From Thelonectria olida (lineage: Eukaryota; Ascomycota; Sordariomycetes; Hypocreales; Nectriaceae), in contig JAGPYM010000008.1 of the NCBI GenBank assembly GCA_020736575.1, positions 992,001-1,056,000 on the forward strand: a DNA stretch of 64,000 nt, given 5' to 3'. The notes under the pieces are model-generated. The model saw nothing but the letters and a program-made list of their open reading frames with translations, was not told the DNA's origin and ran no database searches. Positions 30,832-39,602 of this stretch are shown here, piece by piece (the stretch's first letter is position 1; each line of letters starts with the position of its first letter). The position numbers and the translations under genes were made by a program.

Positions 30832-31518
30832 AGCTCAGTAGATAGAAGAAGAGCTATGGCCGCCATCTGATCAGCGTTGTGACTACAATGTATGTACAGT
30901 AGCAAGGTCCTCTATCTAATCTCTCGCTACCAGACTTTTCGTCTAGGGTATACACCCATCAGGTAAGTGTCTGGACTGTCCCAATCCGTCCCCTTGCTTG
31001 TCATCCCACAAAGAGGCTGAATCGTTCCGCTGTTATTGGCCGAGCATCTGATGCAAGCTGATGGCACCTGATGAGGGAGGGGGGGACAACACGGGTGATT
31101 TGGGAAAACGGGGGAAAAAAACAAGCAAAAAAGGGAAAAGAAGAAAAGAAACAGCGGAATACAGGGCATTTACCGGAGAGAGTTGCTTGTACCTTTTGGG
31201 CAAACGTTGTACCGCAAGGTACTTGCTTGTGACAAGGTCGACTCAGGTTAATTATATCCATGCATGCATCTATCGACTATCGCCCACCACACGACAACTC
31301 GCAAGAGCTGAGTGAGGTGACCCAGCGACATCCATGACAGCCTGACTTGACTCTGCCGCGGTGCCTCAGGCAGCATTGGCTCTCTCTCACACACACTCAA
31401 GTCACCTCAGTCAACTACAAACCGCCATGACTTCTCCCATCACCTTTCCGTCTCTTCTTCCCCCTCGAATGTTCTCCCCCCAGAGCCAGCATTCCTCCGG
31501 GGCTGGACGAGCTGATCA
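30832..31518. other. Intergenic region between MFS transporter and C2H2 gene
   Basis: 687 bases with a purine-rich stretch at 31075-31160. No gene seen; it should hold the MFS 3' UTR and the C2H2 promoter. Confidence 0.5.
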
Positions 31519-32100
31519 ATGTTGAGCATCCAGGGCCTTTTGTCAAGCCCAGACGATGAACCTCGGACAAACCCGACGACGACGGCCACGCAGCATGTGA
31601 CGGGGACACTTGGATATTCCCCGTCTTCTCAGCCCGTCCAGCACGACGAGGCTGCACTGGCAACAGGGGGTCGTCACCGGCCCCAGCCGAGCGGCAGCAG
31701 CAGCGGCAGCAGCAGTTCGCAGCCCCCTCCTCGCTCCGAGTCTGACATCGGCGTGTACATTGACGAGCTGCTGAAACGCCTCGACTCGAGGGGCAAGGGC
31801 ATGTATACATGTCCGTACGAGCATGCCTGCCAGTACGGCGGCGTCGACCGCAATGGGACACTGGCGATATTTGAGAGGAACTCGGCCTTCAAGTACGTAC
31901 ATGTCATCTCGCCTTTCGTACAACACTTTGTATATGCACCACCCAGCCCCATGACATTCCGACATCTGACAAGCCGCAGGCTACATCTGCGAAAGCACGA
32001 GAGGCCCTTTAAGTGTGACTTGCCCGGCTGCACCAACACGCGGGGGTTTGCGAGGTGCGATCAGCTGCGGCGACATCAAGACCAGGTCCGACACGGCTGA
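31519..32100 (+). CDS. Small C2H2 zinc-finger protein
   Basis: Two exons (31519-31892, 31980-32100) give 164 residues. The N-terminal half is a disordered Ser/Gln/Pro-rich region. After a short amphipathic segment (GVYIDELLKRLDSRG) come two zinc fingers at the C terminus. The first runs from CPYEHAC to HLRKH with an expanded spacer; the second is CDLPGC...RCDQLRRHQDQVRH (C-x4-C, H-x5-H). The protein stops three codons later. The 87-nt intron is in frame without a stop; it is called because the GTACGT donor and CCGCAG acceptor bring FK next to LHLRKHERPFKC, the normal finger linker. DNA binding is likely from the fold, but the target is unknown. It faces the prenylcysteine oxidase gene tail to tail. 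Confidence 0.75.
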   Translation: MLSIQGLLSSPDDEPRTNPTTTATQHVTGTLGYSPSSQPVQHDEAALATGGRHRPQPSGSSSGSSSSQPPPRSESDIGVYIDELLKRLDSRGKGMYTCPYEHACQYGGVDRNGTLAIFERNSAFKYVHVISPFVQHFVYAPPSPMTFRHLTSRRLHLRKHERPFKCDLPGCTNTRGFARCDQLRRHQDQVRHG

Positions 32101-32577
32101 CCACAGGCACCGAGGATGTTACTGTCTGCCTAGAACCAACTGGTATTTCATCGATTGTTTGGGTAACCAAGGCTAGAATGAAGCGCGTGTTGATTTGGCA
32201 TGGAAGGGTAGGGTCATTATGGTACTTAGTTTGGTCATCGTTTTTCACATCATTTATAAGAGCCGCCAGCCACTCGAGCTTTGGTAATACAGATGTTTTG
32301 ATAGCGGATACTCAAACAGGACCGAGCTACTCGTGCTATCAAATAAGATTAAAGTCACAGTCGTGCACCGTGACCGAGTGTTGCTTGTAGCACGCTCGTG
32401 TCTTTGCGAACAGAAGTGGTTATTCTGTTATACCGGGTGTACTACTACGCTGAACATGTGTGCGCTAACTAATCCAAGAGCAAGAGAATAATGCAGTTTG
32501 TGACAGAAACTGTGTGCTTCACATCTACCGCCCAATCGAAGTGCATAGTAATTCATTCAAGAGATCCCATTGGCGAA
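32101..32577. other. Convergent intergenic region, C2H2/prenylcysteine oxidase
   Basis: 477 bases between two stops, AT-richer than the flanks. No gene seen; holds both 3' UTRs. Confidence 0.5.
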
Positions 32578-34396
32578 TCAGAGCTCATCTGGCTGCTTCT
32601 TGTCGCCGACCACCTTGTGGACCGACTCGGCGGGAACACCATCCTCGATCCCCTTCCTCGAGATGCTGCCAAAGTCGTCCGCGATAAGACGGGCAACGTT
32701 CTTGCCCATCAAGGCGCTCGTCTCCATGGTCGAGATGAAGCTCTCGATACCAGACGTGTAGTACACGCCGTTTCCGACGATGGGGTCCTGGAACGTGACG
32801 CGGGGGAGCTCGACCGGGTATGAATAGACCGACCAGGGGTAGTACCACGAAATGGGGCCGGCCTTGGCCGCATCCGTGTCTTCCTCGGCCTGCTGCGCGC
32901 CGATAAAGTTGTCGGGAACCTCTGCGGCAAAGAGCTCCGACAGGAACTTGGGAGTCACGGGCTCGGCAGAGAAGATCTTGTACGCATACTCTCGCTTGCC
33001 GGTTCTTGGGTTGACCACCTGGCGCAGCGTGCTGACAGAGTAGAACCCGGGGCCGCCAACGCCGTCAGCGCCCTGCTTGGGCTCTTCATCCTCAGCCAAG
33101 GTCGTGTAGACGTTGCTGGGCGCCTTGCGTCCAATGCCGAGTCCAAAGAACTTGGGGTTGAGCTTCAGCGGCGACGAGAACAGCGTAACGTGGAGTTTGG
33201 TGTAAGGAATCTCGTCGATTTCGTGCTGAAGAACGCCCTCGCCGGCATCGATGTTGCTGAACTGCCAGGGAGAGGCGATAATGACGTTGTCGAATGCAAC
33301 GGCGTACTCCTCAGGGGTGCTTGACTCGGCGCTCGCTTGCTTCGTCGAGATGATGTAGGTTGGCGTTTCAGTTCTCTTCTGAGCTTCCTTGATGGAGGCG
33401 ACGGTGGTGTTGAGATAGATAGAAGCTTGGCTGTGACGCACAAACTTGTCAAAGATGTTCCAGTTGCCGCCCTTGACTGCGACGGCACCGTCAGTAGCAA
33501 ACGATACCATTGTCTCGAGACCGTGGATGTAAGCTAGGTTGGAGGCATAGTTGACTCGAGTGGCAGCCTGTAGAATTTCTCGACCAAATCGAGAGTCGAT
33601 CTGATGTAGTTGTCAGCTCGCTGCACCGCAATGGTAATTTAGTTTGTCGACTGGGAGCACCAACATTGTTCTGGGCCAGGAATTGCTCTCCGGTCACTCC
33701 AGTAATGTCCAACAAGCCCAGATCGAAGGCCTTCTCGGTAAGAGACTTGAATGGGAAATGCGGCTCCTCGTACAGCTGCAGGAACTTTCCAACGACGCTC
33801 TTGACGAGATTGACGGCCTTGTAGGGCGCCAGGCCATACTTCCAGAACATCTTGGCCACGTCCCACCACCACGACGAGCCCTCTGCCGTCTCGAAGATGA
33901 TCTTCTTTCCATCCCAAATGGCAGTGATGTCGCCCGCTTCGGAATCGTAGGGCTCGCCAATGGGAATGCCAAGCTCCTGCGTGGCATTGTAGAGGATGTG
34001 GTTGACCGTGACGAAGATGGAGGCTCCTAGCTCAATGGGCTGTGAGGCGTCGTCGAAGGCGGGAACGGTGAGAGACCGGCCGCCGATGTGATTGGTCTTT
34101 TCAAAGATGGTGATGTTGATGGTGAGGCCTTCCTGCTCAGCGTATTTGGCCAAGTGGTACGCCGCCGACGATCCCGCGGCACCAGCGCCTGGTGTGCAGC
34201 CGTTAGCATTCCTCGACTGACGTCACCATATAAGAGAAAGTAATTGAATTCCTTCATCAAAACCCAGCAACACCAAATGAAAGGCTTCGTGATACTCACC
34301 GATAATGGCAACATTCTTGACCTCAGTAGCTCCAGCGCAGGGAGCTCCGGCCATAGCGCCCAAGAGGGCGAGCCACGAACCCCAAGATGACCGCAT
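32578..34396 (-). CDS. Prenylcysteine oxidase/lyase-like FAD protein
   Basis: Three exons (34396-34300, 34188-33665, 33600-32578) give 547 residues. An N-terminal signal sequence (about residues 1-23, ending GAPCAGA) precedes a Rossmann FAD motif VAIIGAGAAGSSAAYHLAK with a later acidic residue in ITIFEKTNHIGGR. The body matches the prenylcysteine lyase domain: PIELGASIFV, then REILQAATRVNYASNLAYI and HGLETMVSFATDGAVAVKGG, and near the end SWYYPWSVYSYPVELP. Such enzymes cleave the thioether of prenylcysteine after breakdown of prenylated proteins, giving cysteine, a prenyl aldehyde and hydrogen peroxide. The protein ends QPDEL, similar to a KDEL-type ER retrieval signal. An in-frame ATG nine codons upstream (34423) is possible, but the signal sequence favours 34396. 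The second intron uses a GTTGGT donor, set by phase. Confidence 0.88.
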
Positions 34397-34755
34397 CTTG
34401 GTGACTTTGTACGAGCTCTTCACACTGAGACCGAGGAATTGATTCTTAAAAAGAAATCACACACAAAAAGCTTCAATGGAGAGAGACGTTTTGCCCCAAA
34501 AAAGACGAAGCGGTCGCCTTGTCTTACGAGAGCCAGCACATTGTGACGCGGATTGAGAGCTAATGAGGTGACGTCGGGGACTCACGTGACCGATACTGAA
34601 ACAAGTTGCATGTTGCGACGGGCTTACAACACGACCATGTTGTTTATTTTCATTCATCATACCAACAAAAACTGATCTATCATCTCTCCGTTAACATCCT
34701 TGTGCACCTCCACCTGAAGTGCCAGTTACTGCTTCACCGCAAGTTTCTGCCACCC
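34397..34755. other. Short intergenic region upstream of prenylcysteine oxidase
   Basis: 359 bases, including the promoter of the oxidase and the 3' UTR of the neighbouring acidic orphan. Nothing distinctive seen. Confidence 0.5.
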
Positions 34756-35466
34756 TCAAGCAGCTTGACCACCAGGCTCATCATCACCGCCAGTGGGTGT
34801 CTCATCGCGGACTTGTCGATAAACAATCATGCGGCGTCGGAGTGCATCGTAAAACACCTTCTGCGGCTTCTCACTCGCAACGGTAAAGGGCGACAAAATG
34901 CAAGAGTCGTCCATGTCCAAGTACTGAAAGACTTCAGCAACGCTGGGCTCTCGAAGGACGTGGTTATCCTCATCAAATTCCTCTGCGTCGCTGTCGTCAG
35001 CAAAGGGCCACTCAGGAGTCTTCATCTCGTTCCACTCACGGTCAGAGATGGCCTCGAGACGCTTGGCCTCTGCGCAGAGCAGGTCGATCTCGTAGACGTG
35101 GTGGGCGTCGTCGAATTCTTCCTCGATCTCGTCGGTGAATCCAGACTCTTCGGACTTCTCCGTCCATCCCTTGCGGTAGGTGTCGAGGCACTTGGCTTCA
35201 TCGTAAAGCTTGTCTACTTTAGCAAGACCCTCGCCGTCGAAGAGAACATCCTGCTCAGGACCATCTTTTTTGTCGGCGTCTTTGTCACCATCAATCTCAA
35301 AGACAGTCTTCTTGTAGAGGGGCCCCTGCTTGTCACCAGGCTGCGCGTCGACAACCACAAAGTCCCAATCGTTGTCGGCTGAGTTCTCGGGTGCATTCAT
35401 AGTAACAAAACTGACTTCTCCAGAGGTCTTGGATATGCCCTTGGCCTGGACCTTGCCGGAATCCAT
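34756..35466 (-). CDS. Hypothetical acidic protein
   Basis: A single uninterrupted frame of 236 residues from ATG 35464-35466. I do not recognise a family. It is strongly acidic (blocks such as DEIEEEFDDAHH and DDSDAEEFDEDNH), has no signal peptide or membrane segment, and has two segments that look alike: KLYDEAKCLDTYRKGW and LLCAEAKRLEAISDREW, suggesting an internal duplication of about 45 residues. The C-terminal part (VAEVFQYLDMDDSC, KVFYDALRRRMIVYRQ) looks folded. Codon use is like its neighbours, and the frame is long for a chance event. Function unknown. Confidence 0.65.
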   Translation of the reverse strand: MDSGKVQAKGISKTSGEVSFVTMNAPENSADNDWDFVVVDAQPGDKQGPLYKKTVFEIDGDKDADKKDGPEQDVLFDGEGLAKVDKLYDEAKCLDTYRKGWTEKSEESGFTDEIEEEFDDAHHVYEIDLLCAEAKRLEAISDREWNEMKTPEWPFADDSDAEEFDEDNHVLREPSVAEVFQYLDMDDSCILSPFTVASEKPQKVFYDALRRRMIVYRQVRDETPTGGDDEPGGQAA

Positions 35467-36267
35467 ACTGTTGTTGCGAAGGAATAGCTGAGTGATGTTC
35501 GTTGCGATTATACGTTGAGTGAGAAGGGGGTGGAGTTGGTATTATGCGCGGTGATGATTAGATGTGTGCTTGCTTTGGTTGAGTGTTGAAGTGAAACTTG
35601 ATGGCATCCTAGGAAGGCATATTATAGTCTCAACTCGAGCATTGTTCTGGATGATCAGCAGTTCTTCAGTCCTAGTCGCCGAACAAGACCTTGTGGCATC
35701 GAACAACACTGGGAACATACTAGGTGCCATCGTCGTTACTACGAACAAAATGTGTCAATCTTCTGCCCAGAGGAAACTGGAATACATGCTCAGACGTAGT
35801 TTAATGTTCTCCCTCACATCAAGTTTCCACAGTAATGACACGCATTCCAACGGTAGCATGCTTTAAGTTACACAAGGCGAGTCCATGTGCTCAATCATTC
35901 ATATCTCATTATGCTAAAGCAGGTTCGAGTGCTTCTCCAATTACCCCTCGAAAACACGAATTATAGTATCTGGCTGGATAAGACAGGCTAGTAAACCACC
36001 CTGGGGGAATCTTTCCGACATAAGAAAAACCATCCTGATCACTATCAGTCCTTCTCAAACGCCGAGCTCAACGGGCAATGGACTTTTCCTGTCATCTCGA
36101 ACAATCAAACCTTTTGGGGAACTAGACTAAAATGCAAGGCATCATATTGTTGAATGCCTTGTTTAGGCCGACCTCCTGACATCTGGAGAGCTCACACTTG
36201 AGAGCATCGTCCAATTAACATAGAAAAGAGGGGAAAAAAAAAGGAAACACTCCTCCTTTGTGACAAT
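35467..36267. other. Intergenic region between frq 3' end and acidic orphan
   Basis: 801 bases, AT-richer than the flanking genes. It would hold the frq 3' UTR and could start an antisense transcript into frq, as qrf does in Neurospora, but no sequence feature here proves that. Confidence 0.45.
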
Positions 36268-39200
36268 TCATTCACTTTCCTCCCCGCTAGTACTGAGCTC
36301 ACTCTCAGCTCCACCTGCTGTGGCAACCGAACTATCCTCTCTTGAGAGCATTCTCCCAACACTGGGACTTTTGCTTTCATCCCCTGCTGTGCTTGCAGCC
36401 GCTGCAGCACTACTCGTCCTTCGCGGTGGACTGATTCGTCCTCGGATCGATAAGGGTTGATTGATGCTACCAGCATCGACATCATACATGTTATGATCGG
36501 GGTGGGATTCTTCTGGGTCATCACCCTCCTCGTCACCGCTGCTGAGCTCAACTCCGTCGGGATAATCGTCGGATTGATGTGGGTTTGCGCGTCGACTCAA
36601 CAGCTCTTCAGACGATTCAGTGCTAATTGCATCTTCGGAAGCGGAAAACTCAGTGGAGGAGTAGGTGGTGCTAAGTGGAGAGAAGAAGAGGGCCGGCGGT
36701 GGAAGCGGGACAGCTGTGAGCCGCTTGATACCGCCGGAAACATACTCGATTTCGAAGGGCCGGGATTCGATCTGAGGGGTCGATTTTGTCGCACGAAGAT
36801 CAGGCGAGGACGTGGACATGGTGCCCAGTCGGCGAATGATACTGTCGGTATACTCCTCCAATTCTGGGTTCTGATGTGACCGTTTTGGTGGAAGCACATC
36901 TTGCTTGGGTCGTTTCGTGGTGACAACTACCACAAAGTGGTCATCGGGAAGGACACCACCAAGACCAGATGGCTCCAAAGAATGGAGCTCAATGTATTGT
37001 TTCTGACTCGACCAAGTGAGGTCAAGCTCGACATCGCTTGAATTGTCGGTATCGTCGGCAGTTAGGCTTGGGACATCATCGTCACCATCGATGTCCATTG
37101 CTGAACTGGAAAGTAGAAATTGCCCCCTATCGCTCAGCGGTCGATGGTCGATGAGCGATCCAGAGGCTGTTCGTTTCACTGGAAAACGGGACAACACTGC
37201 TTGGGACGAAGGCTCCGTGTTCTGGCTTGAGCTAAGCATTCGTAACGCTGGAGATAAATCTCCTGATGGGTCACCGGACAAATCAGTGCAAAACGGTGCA
37301 CCACTGTAGTAGATGATAGCACCATCGTGGCGACGTTTCCGGCGATTTGATGAGCCCGAACCGCTCATATCCCAGCGCGATTCTCCCAGATTACTCTCCT
37401 CAGCAGGTCCAAAAGATGAGAGAGTCTCGTCTGCGGAAGTTAGACAATTTGAAGACTCTCGCCGAGCAAATATTGGCTTGTAGTGAAAGCTTTCAGATGA
37501 CGACTGATTCAGACCGAGTTTGGAAGTGTCCTTGCTCGAGCTTCCAGACTGGCCGGTTGACTGCCTTATCTTCTGGCGTTTGTCGGATTTCCTCGTTAGA
37601 TGGTCGCTATCGTCCGTGGAGGGGCTCTTCTGGGAATTGTATCCAGAGCTGTCGCTGCTGAACTTGGTGCCTTTTGTACCACCTCGCCATCGAATTCTCT
37701 GGCCGTCGGCTGAAAGTTGAAACTTGGTGCTCATTCCAGAAACCGCTGACCGTACGAAACTCGGTGTCACATTGATCATGTGCAACTGGGCTAAGTTGCA
37801 TAGAAGATTCAAGTAGACCCATCCTTCTTCATCGGGGCGAACTTCGTTTTCCAATAATTCAGGCCGGGTGAGCCCGAGATGTTGGATGTAATCCATGTTT
37901 TCAGATGGGATTTGGACCCGATCAGGGTCAAGATCTCGAGGTCGTGTCGGTCGCTGCTCGGGCAGAGGCCGCGTTGGTGGAGACGGGTCTCCTCCAGAGG
38001 CGGCACTCTTTCCATTGCCGCCAGACTCCGTTCGATCACCGTAAGAGTTGCTAGTGGACCCGTTGTCCCGAGATCGACTTTTTTTACCAGAATGACCAGA
38101 CTGTTCAAGAGGTACGATCTTCGCTTCTCGCGCCGGTTCTTGAGAATTTCCGGATGATTGTTGGCCGGGGAGTACAGGATGTACCCGTACGTCCAAAAGG
38201 GTTGGTACCTCAGCCGATTTGCCATCCAGCGGCTCCGATTGTTTAGCTTGAGTCGCCAACTTCTGCTTCGAACGACTGCCACTAAGCTTTCCCGTGAACA
38301 GATGTTCAAGACGGCGAACCACAAGCTTCCTTCGGTCTTTGTCTGTCATAATCATGTGGCGTGGATAAAGGCCTTCGGGGATGTCCCGCAGATAATTTTC
38401 AACCTTCTCCTCGTTGGCATCTTTGGAAATCGCCATTGGTCGATTGAGGTTGGTGCCAGACGACTTGGCTCCGATCGACATTGATGCGTAGGCGGAATCG
38501 GTTGGGCGGACGTTGGACCCGGACGAGGAGGATGCATGCTTGGATAGTGATGCAGATCCGGAATAGCCCCGATCGTGAGCAGCCCGACGGGATGATTTCT
38601 TCCTTGTCTGGGAAGATGATGTATTGGGAGAGGTCTGGAGGTTTGCTGCAAAGTCTCGAAGAGTGGCCTCGAGTTCTCGTTTTTTCTTCTGAGGCAACCC
38701 GTGAACCTTTATCTCGAAGAGCTTCTCTTTCCGGAGCATGTCTGGGCCTGGTTGCTTGTATCGCTTCAGTTCTTCCTTCAAGCGCTGGATCTCTACTGTC
38801 AAGTCATCAATGACACTTCGATAGTCACCTGCACTACTACTCTCCACTGTGGTGAGTTGTGGCGGGTCAAGGGAACGGTTGATTGGGAAAAGCTTTTCTT
38901 CGTGGGGAAAATCTGATTCTTTCTGGAAAAAAGGAGGATCGACTGCGATGGTATCAGTCAAGCCCATTTGGATTGAGGGGGCAATGAGAGCTTACCTTCC
39001 ATCACACTATTGTCAAAAGTAGCTGTAGGGTTTTGGTTTGACTGGTCAAACCAATTCTTGGGATCACTTTGGCCCGTATCTTGACTCTCGCCAGAGGAGT
39101 TTCGACGAGGAGAGGCGGGACTGGCCTCTTGCGACGGGACAAAGCCGGGATTAATTCGGCGTGAGGCATCGCGGGCTAGACGGTGGTGCTGGAGCGTCAC

Positions 39201-39287
39201 TGAGTGCTGGGGGGAACTTCGTCTGGGGAGAGGATGGCCAGTTGGTGAAGCCTGGGAGGGCTTGGACTTTTCTGCAGTCGAGGGCAT
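36268..39287 (-). CDS. frq: FREQUENCY circadian clock protein
   Basis: Two exons (39287-38996, 38942-36268) give 988 residues, almost the length of Neurospora FRQ. Hallmarks in order: [16 protein letters not shown] and [16 protein letters not shown] at the N terminus; [31 protein letters not shown] at the exon join; a coiled coil around residues 137-160 ([19 protein letters not shown]) needed for dimerisation; [33 protein letters not shown] near residue 310; Ser-rich phospho-regions; and an acidic C-terminal PEST-like stretch ([15 protein letters not shown]). FRQ is the negative element of the fungal clock: with FRH and casein kinase 1 it represses the White Collar complex and is timed by progressive phosphorylation. 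The intron is GTAAGC...CGCAG. Upstream lie short uORFs and an (ATCG)4 element. Identification is secure. Confidence 0.97.
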
Positions 39288-39334
39288 CGTACGAATATGT
39301 ACGTAAATTCGATCTTGGTAGTGTGGTGAGATGT

Positions 39335-39349
39335 TTAAGTCATGTTCAT
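39335..39349 (-). other. Candidate uORF of frq (4 codons)
   Basis: ATG AAC ATG ACT TAA reads on the frq strand, ending 47 bases before the frq ATG. Neurospora frq is translationally tuned by uORFs; whether this one lies in the mature leader is not known. Confidence 0.4.
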
Positions 39350-39410
39350 CGGTGTTGCTGAAGGAACACAGTTCGATAAGGCAAAGACTCGCCCTCTCGG
39401 TGAACGGGGT

Positions 39411-39500
39411 TTAAGTGCCTGAGAGAAGGCCTAGATCTCCGATATTGGAAATAGAGTCTCTGCTACGACACCAATAAATGGTTAGCATGATCAAAGACAT
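39411..39500 (-). other. Candidate uORF of frq (29 codons)
   Basis: ATG at 39500-39498 opens a 29-residue frame ending at 39411, upstream of and separate from the frq reading frame. It counts only if transcription starts further upstream, as the long leader of Neurospora frq would suggest. Confidence 0.35.
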
Positions 39501-39586
39501 TATTGAGCTAATAGAATTGGTAGTGATTTGAGGTGGTGAAGGTACAAAGGTGTGAAACGACGCCTGTGGTTGGTCCACTACCAGCC

Positions 39587-39602
39587 ATCGATCGATCGAT
39601 CG
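39587..39602. promoter_or_regulatory. (ATCG)4 block, candidate White Collar complex binding site
   Basis: Sixteen bases of perfect ATCG repeat lie 300 bases upstream of the frq ATG. The light-response elements bound by the GATA-type White Collar complex in Neurospora frq are paired imperfect GATNC/CGATN repeats, and this block supplies several overlapping GATC and CGAT units on both strands because it is palindromic. Binding is inference. Confidence 0.45.

Noticed and set aside
35919..35933. GGTTCGAG sequence resembling a tRNA B box, also at 24046-24060 as part of a shared 15-mer
   Set aside because: The flanks do not form a T arm and no A box lies upstream. A shared 15-mer is expected by chance in 64 kb.
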